Assembly (NCBI GenBank): GCA_021798675.1
Contig: JAJZGE010000111.1
Span: 1 to 6,458 of the forward strand
DNA: 6,458 nucleotides
Direction: 5' to 3'
Source: Pseudomonadota bacterium
GTDB taxonomy: Bacteria; Pseudomonadota; Gammaproteobacteria; Xanthomonadales; Rhodanobacteraceae
Shown here one piece after another: positions 1 through 5,257 of this stretch. Position numbers and translations under genes: made by a program. The notes beneath the pieces were generated by a model. That model was given only the letters and a program-made list of their open reading frames with translations. It was not told where the DNA came from and did not search any database. Position 1 is the first letter of the stretch. The number at the start of each line of letters is the position of its first letter.

Positions 1-199
1 CGAAGCACTCCCAGTTGCGCGCGGCGCGGCCGATGCCGCCGTACACCACCAGCTCGGCCGGGTTCTCCGCCACCTCGGGGTCGAGGTTGTTCTGCAGCAT
101 GCGGAACGGCGCCTCGGTGAGCCAGCTCTTGCAGCTGAGCTCGGTGCCGCGCGGCGCGCGGATGGTGCGGGTGGTGTCGATGCGGGTGGGGGCGTTCAT
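1..199 (-). CDS. hutU: Urocanate hydratase (urocanase), N-terminal part, cut by window edge
   Basis: Urocanase catalyses the second step of histidine degradation in the cytoplasm, adding water to urocanate to give 4-imidazolone-5-propionate, with a tightly bound NAD+ acting as electrophile. Only the first 66 codons are visible, from an ATG at 199-197 to the left edge; the family is usually about 555 residues. The visible part matches the conserved urocanase N-terminus: [15 protein letters not shown] at residues 17-31, then [14 protein letters not shown] at 34-47, and the glycine-rich [14 protein letters not shown] at 53-66. The ribosome binding site is weak (AAGAGC a few bases upstream). The gene follows the TPR gene on the same strand after 91 bp, with a possible promoter of its own in that gap. 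The remaining hut genes would lie beyond position 1. Identification rests on recalled family motifs and is very secure. Confidence 0.95.
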   Translation of the reverse strand, partial: MNAPTRIDTTRTIRAPRGTELSCKSWLTEAPFRMLQNNLDPEVAENPAELVVYGGIGRAARNWECF

Positions 200-230
200 G
201 GTCGAAAGCTCTTGGTGGGACAGTCCATCG

Positions 231-236
231 AGTATA
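231..236 (-). promoter_or_regulatory. Candidate -10 element upstream of hutU
   Basis: Read on the minus strand this is TATACT, a 5/6 match to the sigma70 -10 consensus, in an otherwise very GC-rich gap. A start about 7 bases downstream would leave a leader of roughly 25 bases before the hutU ATG at 199, which is a sensible geometry. No good -35 box is found 16-18 bases upstream, so either an activator helps or the match is chance. I see no obvious HutC-type operator (a TGTATATACA-like palindrome) here. It suggests that hutU need not depend on read-through from the TPR gene. Confidence 0.4.
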
Positions 237-290
237 GGCGAGGCGAAACCCGGCGGCAGGCGCGGCCGCACCGGCTGGGCCATCCTGCGC

Positions 291-1928
291 CTAGTTGCCT
301 TTCGGCGCCTTCGGGGCCGGGGCCTTGGAGGACGACTTGGCAAGCACTTGGCGGATATGGGCGATCTGCCATTGCATGGCGGGGTTGTGGCCGAAGTGCT
401 CGACGAAATACCGATAGGTGTCGCCCAGGCCGGCGCGCGGCTGAGATTCCTGGATGGTTGCGCGCATCACCCACCCCGCCGGGCTGCCGGGATATTTGCG
501 AATGATGCGATCGGTGATATCCCAGGCTTTGTCCCACTCGTGGGTCTGGTCGATGTACAGGCTTGCCAGCGGCCCGAGTACGTCGATGTCGTCGGGATCC
601 ATGACCAGTGCGTGTTCGAGATCCTTCTCGGCATTCGGCACTTTCATCAACGACAGGTAGACGTTACCGCGCAGCAGGTAGTTGCGGGCATCGCTCGGGT
701 TGTCTGCAATGAGCCGGCTGGCGTCGTCGAGCGCCATCCGCATCTCGCCCACGTAGTCGAGGTTGGTGTCGCGCTGCCGGCGCACGCCCAGGGCGCCCGG
801 CTGAAAGCGCAGCACCTCGGACAGATAGATCACCGCGAGTTTGGGGTGCCCGTTTGCGCCGGCTGTGCTGCCTGCGCTGGAAAGCAGGGCCGTGCTGGCC
901 ACGTTGTCGAATACCACCGGATATGCGGACCAGTTGGCCGACGATCGGCAGTTGCAGACGTCATAGCGGTAAGCCGGCTCCAGCGAGAGCAGGATCGCCA
1001 GCAGCGGATTCTGCTTCACGTGGGCCTGCGCCTGCCGGGCGACGCGCGCCATGGCTTGCAGCGAGCCGCCCCATCGCGGTTCCTCCACGGCACTCCAAAG
1101 GCCGTAGATCGAATAGTTGTCCGGCGCCACCGCAAGACCGCGCTGAACGGCCCGACGAATGTAATTGTCCCCCAGGCTCAGCGAGCCGGCGCGCATCATC
1201 GCCACATAGGTTGGGGTGACCTGGGGATCCAAGGCCATCGCGCGCTGCAGATCGGCGTCGGCCTCCCGCAGCAGGCGGTTCATCGCGTCGATGTTGCTTT
1301 GCGGCGTATCGCTTATATAGGCACCGCCGCGCGCCTTCCATGCCATGGCCACATACGCCGACCCGCTCGCAGCATAGGCAAACGCACTGTCCGGCGATGC
1401 ACGCTTCCAGGCATCCAGCGTCTGGCGCACATCGAACGATCCGTTATCGAACGCACTGAAATACGTGTGATCCAGCAAGCCCCGTGATTGGGGGCGGGTG
1501 CGCTGCGCCTGGAGGGCCTGGGCAAGCCGACGGTCCAGCTCGGCGGCGTGTCCACCCTGGATGAGTGCCTGCGCCTCATCAAACGAAATCGTCTTTTGCA
1601 GGTAGTAGCGGCAATAAGCCTCGACCGTGGCCGGCGACCAGTGGCTGCGCGGCGGGTCGGGATAATCGAGGCAGCGCTGCAAGGGGTCGGCCACGGCCTC
1701 GGCGGCCCGCACCCTGTCGAGGAAGGCATGCACCTCGGCGAGCGTGAAATCGCCATGCATCCGCGCCGTCAGCCCCGCGACCGGCGGTGCATGCGTCCTG
1801 GCGAGTTGCGGCCTGCGGACCGGGGGCACCGCGAATAGCGACACCGCCTCATGGATGGACCAAACGTATTCCCCGATACCCAGCAGGATCAGCGCAATGA
1901 TCAGCAGGGTGCGTCCACGCGTCGACAT
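291..1928 (-). CDS. Membrane-anchored TPR / DUF4034-like protein, function unknown
   Basis: This 545-residue protein begins with a short basic stretch and one hydrophobic segment (about residues 7-24, [16 protein letters not shown]), which would act as a signal anchor and place the bulk outside the cytoplasm. Residues about 165-305 resemble the DUF4034 family as I recall it: [16 protein letters not shown] at 174-189, AWKARGGAY at 196-204, an LQRAMALDP helical-repeat turn at 227-235, and PRWGGS at 284-289. A second set of TPR-like helices spans about 390-480, with [20 protein letters not shown] at 418-437 and ALVMDPDD at 440-447 typical of TPR consensus spacing. A CNC motif sits at 325-327. 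The tail after 530 is low-complexity Lys/Ala/Pro/Ser. The start is supported by a strong Shine-Dalgarno six bases upstream. The protein is presumably a scaffold for protein contacts, but no partner or pathway can be named. It is transcribed divergently from the peroxidase operon. Confidence 0.85.
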   Translation of the reverse strand: MSTRGRTLLIIALILLGIGEYVWSIHEAVSLFAVPPVRRPQLARTHAPPVAGLTARMHGDFTLAEVHAFLDRVRAAEAVADPLQRCLDYPDPPRSHWSPATVEAYCRYYLQKTISFDEAQALIQGGHAAELDRRLAQALQAQRTRPQSRGLLDHTYFSAFDNGSFDVRQTLDAWKRASPDSAFAYAASGSAYVAMAWKARGGAYISDTPQSNIDAMNRLLREADADLQRAMALDPQVTPTYVAMMRAGSLSLGDNYIRRAVQRGLAVAPDNYSIYGLWSAVEEPRWGGSLQAMARVARQAQAHVKQNPLLAILLSLEPAYRYDVCNCRSSANWSAYPVVFDNVASTALLSSAGSTAGANGHPKLAVIYLSEVLRFQPGALGVRRQRDTNLDYVGEMRMALDDASRLIADNPSDARNYLLRGNVYLSLMKVPNAEKDLEHALVMDPDDIDVLGPLASLYIDQTHEWDKAWDITDRIIRKYPGSPAGWVMRATIQESQPRAGLGDTYRYFVEHFGHNPAMQWQIAHIRQVLAKSSSKAPAPKAPKGN

Positions 1929-1932
1929 GAGT

Positions 1933-1938
1933 CCCCTC
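1933..1938 (-). promoter_or_regulatory. Ribosome binding site of the TPR gene
   Basis: On the minus strand the sequence before the ATG is AGAGAGGGGACTC, giving a GAGG core six bases from the start codon. This purine-rich match to the 16S anti-Shine-Dalgarno supports the start at 1928, and a hydrophobic anchor follows directly in the protein. Confidence 0.6.
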
Positions 1939-1961
1939 TCTCCCTGGGCACGATGGGGCCG

Positions 1962-1991
1962 ACAGTAGCACCGCCTGTCGCTGACTGTCAG
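1962..1991 (-). promoter_or_regulatory. Candidate promoter of the TPR gene, overlapping the palindrome
   Basis: On the minus strand CTGACA (complement of 1986-1991; five of six matches to TTGACA) is followed after 18 bases by TACTGT (complement of 1962-1967; three of six matches to TATAAT). Transcription would start near 1955, leaving a leader of about 27 bases before the ATG at 1928. The -10 is poor and the spacer one base long, so the promoter is tentative. Its -35 and part of its spacer lie inside the 27-bp palindrome, which would suit regulation by an operator-bound protein. Confidence 0.3.
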
Positions 1992-1999
1992 CGACAGGC
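1973..1999. repeat. Perfect 27-bp palindrome (13-1-13), possible operator or REP-like hairpin
   Basis: The left arm GCCTGTCGCTGAC at 1973-1985 is the exact reverse complement of the right arm GTCAGCGACAGGC at 1987-1999, around a central T at 1986. Pairing stops immediately outside the arms. Inside it are two GTC-N3-GAC units (1977-1985 and 1987-1995) in tandem, each itself a small dyad. It lies between two divergent genes, 45 bp from the TPR start and 88 bp from the peroxidase start, and has no T tract, so a terminator role is unlikely. A dimeric repressor site is one reading. The other is a REP-like element: a GTAG tetranucleotide, which marks REP elements in some Xanthomonadales, occurs five bases to the left at 1965-1968. 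No second full copy was seen in the window. Confidence 0.75.
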
Positions 2000-2073
2000 A
2001 CCGGCATGCCGACGTGCCTCAATGCCGCAGGTAACCGCACGACGCGTGCGAGCGAACAGCCCTCCATCGAACC

Positions 2074-2077
2074 GGAG
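2074..2077 (+). promoter_or_regulatory. Ribosome binding site deciding the peroxidase start
   Basis: GGAG (within CCGGAGAAG) lies 10 bases before the ATG at 2088. The reading frame is open back to 1851, but the upstream 79 codons look like translated non-coding sequence and run across the palindrome and into the divergent gene. This site therefore fixes the start at 2088, directly ahead of a basic and hydrophobic anchor. Confidence 0.6.
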
Positions 2078-2087
2078 AAGCTGTCGC

Positions 2088-3173
2088 ATGACGCCTACCA
2101 CCCTCCCCAGGAAACACACCGCCTACCGTTGGGCGGCGATCGTCGCGACGCCCGCCCTAGTCGCCCTCGCCTTCGCCTACGTCGGCGGCGGGTTGACGCC
2201 GCAGCGGCTGACGCCAGGGCGGCTGATCGACCAGTTCCAGGCCAATGCCAGGGTGCATCCGGGCTACCGGCGCAACCACGCCAAGGGCGTGTGCGTGGCC
2301 GGCTATTTCCAGAGCAGCGGGCGGGCCGCGGCGTATTCGGTGGCGCAGGTGTTTGCGCCGGGCCAGCGCACGCCGGTGGTGGGCCGCTTCGCGATACCCG
2401 GCAGTAACCCGTATGCGCCGGACGGCAGCGTGCCGATCCGCAGCATGGCGCTGCGCTTTGCGCAGGCGAACGACCAGCAGTGGCGCACCGGCATGAACAG
2501 CATGCCGGTGTTCCCGGTGGCCACGCCGCAGGCGTTCTTCGCGCAGTTGAAGGCGCAGCAGCCCAACCCGGCCACGGGCAAGCCGGATCCGGCGAAGCTG
2601 GCGGCGTTCTTCGCCGCGCATCCGGAGACTGCCGCGTTCCGCGCGTGGGCGAAGACGGCCAAGCCCTCCGCCAGCTTCGCTACCGAGAGCTACTGGAGCC
2701 TGGACGCGTTCGAGTTCGTGGACGCCAAGGGCGTGCAGCACGCGGTGCGCTGGCGGATGGCGCCGGAGGTGACGGACAGCGGCGCTGCCCCAGCCGGCCA
2801 GGCGGATTACCTCGACGCCGACCTGCGCCAGCGGCTAGCGCAGGGGTCGCAGCGTTGGAAGCTGCTGGTAACGCTGGCCAACCCCGGCGACCCGACCGAC
2901 GACGCCACCCAGACCTGGCCCGCCGATCGCACCACCCTCGACGCCGGCACGCTGGTGATCGACAGCAAGCAGGCGCAGGACAGCGGCCCGTGCCGTGACA
3001 TCAACTACGACCCGGCGGTGCTGCCGCATGGCATCGCGATCTCCGACGACCCGCTGCTGCCAGCGCGCTCGGCCGCCTATGCCGTGTCCTACCTGCGCCG
3101 TACCAGCGAGGAGGCGCACCTGCCGGGCAGTGCCCGCCCCTCCGCGAAAGCACGGCCGGAGAGCGCACGATGA
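2088..3173 (+). CDS. srpA: Catalase-like haem peroxidase (SrpA type), membrane-anchored
   Basis: This 361-residue protein belongs to the small catalase-related peroxidase family, shorter than true catalases (about 480 residues or more) and lacking their C-terminal regions. Such enzymes carry a catalase-like haem and generally act as peroxidases using an organic or protein reductant. Residues 1-14 are basic and 15-35 hydrophobic (WAAIVATPALVALAFAYVGG), giving a signal anchor and a periplasmic catalytic domain. The catalase landmarks are present: distal His64 in NHAKG, Arg118 in PIRSMALRF, distal Asn137 in NSMPVFPV, and proximal Tyr331 in RSAAY (327-331), which aligns with the RLFSY haem-ligand motif of catalases. 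Cys69 and Cys302 lie near the haem-pocket segments. The start at 2088 is preferred over earlier in-frame codons because of the GGAG site and the anchor that follows. Its stop overlaps the ATG of the cytochrome b561 gene, implying coupled translation and a shared role. The symbol reflects family membership only. Confidence 0.9.
   Translation: MTPTTLPRKHTAYRWAAIVATPALVALAFAYVGGGLTPQRLTPGRLIDQFQANARVHPGYRRNHAKGVCVAGYFQSSGRAAAYSVAQVFAPGQRTPVVGRFAIPGSNPYAPDGSVPIRSMALRFAQANDQQWRTGMNSMPVFPVATPQAFFAQLKAQQPNPATGKPDPAKLAAFFAAHPETAAFRAWAKTAKPSASFATESYWSLDAFEFVDAKGVQHAVRWRMAPEVTDSGAAPAGQADYLDADLRQRLAQGSQRWKLLVTLANPGDPTDDATQTWPADRTTLDAGTLVIDSKQAQDSGPCRDINYDPAVLPHGIAISDDPLLPARSAAYAVSYLRRTSEEAHLPGSARPSAKARPESAR
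3158..3163 (+). promoter_or_regulatory. Ribosome binding site of cytochrome b561 inside the peroxidase gene
   Basis: GGAGAG lies six bases before the ATG at 3170, within the last codons of the peroxidase gene. Together with the ATGA overlap at 3170-3173, where the stop of one gene and the start of the next share bases, it indicates translational coupling of the two products. Confidence 0.6.
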
Positions 3174-3721
3174 AAAACACGGCCGGCCTGTTCGGCCTGC
3201 CCGCTCGCGTGCTGCACTGGCTGATGGCAGTGATGATTCTGGCGATGCTGTTCATCGGCGTCGGCATGGTGGCGTCGGTATCCGAACGCCACGCATGGCT
3301 GCTGCGCATCCACAAGCCGCTGGGCGTCGCGATCCTGCTGCTGGCGGTGCTGCGCCTCGCCGTGCGCCTGCGCCTGCGCCACCCGCCACCGCCGCTGCCG
3401 GCCGACCTGCCTGCGCTGCAGAAGCTGGCCGCGCACGCCGCGCACTGGCTGCTGTACGCGCTGATGATCGCGATGCCGCTGGTGGGCTGGGCGATGCTCT
3501 CGGCCGGCGGCTACCCGGTGATGCTCAGCGATTCGCTGCGGCTGCCGGCGATCTTCCCGACCAGCGCGACCGCGTTCGCCATCCTGCGCCACCTGCACAC
3601 CGGGCTGGCGCTGCTGCTGTTCCTCACCTTCCTCGCACACCTCGGCGCGGCGCTGTACCACGGGCTGATCCGGCGCGACGGGGTGCTGGCGAGCATGGTC
3701 GGAAGAAGTCGCGGAACGTAA
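3170..3721 (+). CDS. Cytochrome b561 (di-haem quinol-oxidising membrane protein)
   Basis: This 183-residue protein is a bacterial cytochrome b561 of the CybB/YodB type, an inner-membrane di-haem b protein that passes electrons from quinol to a periplasmic acceptor. Four transmembrane helices can be read: about 15-35, 50-67, 88-110 and 141-163. Likely haem ligands are His16 (RVLHW), His48 (RIHKPLG), His143 (RHLHTG) and His157 (LAHLGAALYH). The spacing of 32 between the first pair and 14 between the last pair agrees with the four histidines I recall for E. coli CybB (13, 45, 137, 151). The C-terminal ALYHGLIRRDGVLASM is the family signature. Length is normal (about 175-190). It overlaps the peroxidase gene by four bases, so the peroxidase is its probable electron acceptor or partner; that link is inferred from position. 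It converges on the S41 peptidase gene 34 bp away. Confidence 0.92.
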   Translation: MKNTAGLFGLPARVLHWLMAVMILAMLFIGVGMVASVSERHAWLLRIHKPLGVAILLLAVLRLAVRLRLRHPPPPLPADLPALQKLAAHAAHWLLYALMIAMPLVGWAMLSAGGYPVMLSDSLRLPAIFPTSATAFAILRHLHTGLALLLFLTFLAHLGAALYHGLIRRDGVLASMVGRSRGT

Positions 3722-3755
3722 CGCAGGCCAGGCAGATCATGTGGGCCACGCCGGC
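3722..3755. other. Short convergent intergenic gap, no clear terminator
   Basis: Only 34 bases separate the stop of the cytochrome gene from the stop of the peptidase gene on the opposite strand. I looked for a GC hairpin followed by T residues on either strand and found none; an AACGC/GCGTT pair (3720-3724 and 3759-3763) is too far apart and too short. Termination may be Rho-dependent, or the transcripts may overlap tail to tail. Confidence 0.5.
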
Positions 3756-5153
3756 TCAGCGTTGACAGCGCGGACCTTGCTCGAACCAGGCCCTCGCTGC
3801 CGCAAGCGCCGGGTCGCCACCTGCATCGGGGTCCACGACCGGCACATCCGGCTGCAGCTTGCCGCCATACACCTGCCCCGTGCGATCCATGTCGACCGCG
3901 ACTGTCAGGAAAATCATGCTGCCGTCGGGCAGGCGGAAGCCGGCATTCCCCGTGCTGAGACCCGCTGTAGGCTGGCCGAACGACCGTGTGTCGGGCCGTC
4001 CACGGAAAGCTATGGCCACCGCCTCGCCGGAACTGGCCGTGTGCGGCCCGTACAGCACGGCCACCGGGGCGTGCTGCAGTGCCAGCGCTTTCGGTGATGC
4101 TGGATCTGGCGAACCGGGTGCCGCGAAGGCGGTCACGTGTCCGTGCGCATCGCGGAAGCTGCCGAGCTTCCCATCGCCCAGCAGCGGGCGCAGCGCCGCC
4201 AGCATCGGATACATGTTGCCGCCCGTATCGCCGCGTAGGTCGACCACCCAACCGCAGCGCGCCTGGGGCGACAGCTTGCCGATGGCCGCGACCATCTGCC
4301 CCGCGAAAGCGTGGCGCGCATCCACGTTCATGCCGAAGTACCCGGGCATCTCGATGTAACCGATACCACCCCGCAGCAGCCGCACAGCAGAGAGCGACGT
4401 CGCGGCGCCTTCGGTGCGGTTCTGTCGGACATCCGAACGCTCCATCAGGAAGCTGTGGCGGTCGCCCAGCTCGGCCAGCATGAAGCGGATCGCCGGATGG
4501 ACATCCGCCGGAGACTTCGCGCCCTCGCTCATCGCATGCATCGCAGTGATCAGTTGTGGCCAATCGACGTCCCGGGCACGCAGGGCGTGCTCGCGCACGA
4601 TGCGGATGGCGGCATCGAGCACGGCTGCCGGCGCGACGGCAGCAGGCTTCCCCACCACCGCAAGCCGGAGATGCCGGGCGATGACTTCGCCGTTGCCGTG
4701 GAGGATCGTGCCGAACAGCACCCGCGTGGCGGTCGCCGGCACGTCGATCCGCACTTCACGGTGCACGGCCGATATGGTGCCGAGCACGGGCATCCAGCTG
4801 GAGTTGGCGAAAGCCACCGTCTTGCCGGCGGCGTCGGCCGCCCGCAGCCATAGCTCCGCGCCTCGCGCCACGTTGCGTGTGTCCAGATCGGCGGCCAGCG
4901 CGAGCGTGTGGCCGCGATACGCCGCGGCATCCAGCACGCTCGACGAGCCGCCGAACTTTGCGGGATCGGCGTCGTGCCCGGTGAGGATCACGGTTGCACC
5001 GGAGTTGCCGACCGGCTCGCCTGTGCCGTCCACCACATAGTGCTGGCGGTCACTGCCAACCACCTCCCATGCCGAGGGAGTGCGTGCGACTCCACTAGCA
5101 GCAAATACCAGTCTGCAGCCCAGGAGACACGCGACGGCAAATGATCGGTTCAT
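3756..5153 (-). CDS. Exported S41-family serine peptidase, lysine-less subtype
   Basis: The protein is 465 residues from the ATG at 5153. An in-frame ATG six codons upstream (5171) is possible, but only the one at 5153 has a good ribosome site (AGGGA, four bases away). The N-terminus (MNRSFAVACLLGCRLVFAA) is a signal peptide; LLGC could also be a lipobox, so a lipoprotein is not excluded. Residues about 34-166 form a beta-rich domain (LDVP/FG.ILHGNG-like strands) resembling the carbohydrate-binding-like domain in front of other xanthomonad S41 peptidases. A helical segment follows with LGDRHSF at 229-235, then the S41 core: VVDLRGDTGGN at 303-313 and TASSGE at 372-377 with predicted nucleophile Ser374. 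The position of the CtpA/Prc catalytic lysine, 25 residues later, is Leu399 in GQPTAGLSTGN, so catalysis probably uses His233, as in tricorn-type enzymes. No PDZ domain is visible. The substrate is unknown; the site is the periplasm or envelope. Confidence 0.88.
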   Translation of the reverse strand: MNRSFAVACLLGCRLVFAASGVARTPSAWEVVGSDRQHYVVDGTGEPVGNSGATVILTGHDADPAKFGGSSSVLDAAAYRGHTLALAADLDTRNVARGAELWLRAADAAGKTVAFANSSWMPVLGTISAVHREVRIDVPATATRVLFGTILHGNGEVIARHLRLAVVGKPAAVAPAAVLDAAIRIVREHALRARDVDWPQLITAMHAMSEGAKSPADVHPAIRFMLAELGDRHSFLMERSDVRQNRTEGAATSLSAVRLLRGGIGYIEMPGYFGMNVDARHAFAGQMVAAIGKLSPQARCGWVVDLRGDTGGNMYPMLAALRPLLGDGKLGSFRDAHGHVTAFAAPGSPDPASPKALALQHAPVAVLYGPHTASSGEAVAIAFRGRPDTRSFGQPTAGLSTGNAGFRLPDGSMIFLTVAVDMDRTGQVYGGKLQPDVPVVDPDAGGDPALAAARAWFEQGPRCQR

Positions 5154-5157
5154 AGCA

Positions 5158-5162
5158 TCCCT
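5158..5162 (-). promoter_or_regulatory. Ribosome binding site deciding the S41 peptidase start
   Basis: Read on the minus strand this is AGGGA, four bases before the ATG at 5153. The alternative ATG at 5171 has no purine-rich site at a usable distance (only CGGA immediately adjacent). This is why the shorter form, whose hydrophobic core begins almost at once, was chosen. Confidence 0.5.
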
Positions 5163-5257
5163 GCGAGTCATTCCGAAGAACGGAAGCTACGCCACCCAAG
5201 GACAGGCAGGCAATCCGGGTGCCGACCGGACCCAGGAGCACACGGCAGCGCAGTATC
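5163..5257. other. Gap between esterase and peptidase genes, no clear promoter or terminator
   Basis: Both flanking genes read on the minus strand. There is no GC hairpin with a T run after the esterase stop at 5258; GGGT/ACCC pairs are too short to count. The best promoter-like match (minus-strand TTGCCT, 18 bases, TAGCTT) is weak and not called. The peptidase may be transcribed from the esterase side or from an unrecognised promoter. Confidence 0.4.

Noticed and set aside
15..1487. 490-codon open frame on the plus strand
   Set aside because: It lies antisense to hutU and the TPR gene, both supported by family motifs, and its Arg/Gly/Ala/Val-rich translation has no recognisable domain. Long antisense frames are expected in DNA of this GC content.
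1973..1999. Palindrome as a transcription terminator
   Set aside because: It sits between two divergent start codons, where nothing needs terminating, and no T tract follows it on either strand.
1851..2087. N-terminal extension of the peroxidase to an ATG at 1851
   Set aside because: The extra 79 residues have no signal-peptide or catalase character, cross the palindrome and overlap the divergent TPR gene. The start at 2088 has a GGAG site and is followed by a membrane anchor.
3511..4563. 350-codon open frame on the minus strand
   Set aside because: It crosses the cytochrome b561 gene in antisense and the S41 peptidase gene in another frame; both of those have clear catalytic or haem-ligand motifs, and this translation has none.
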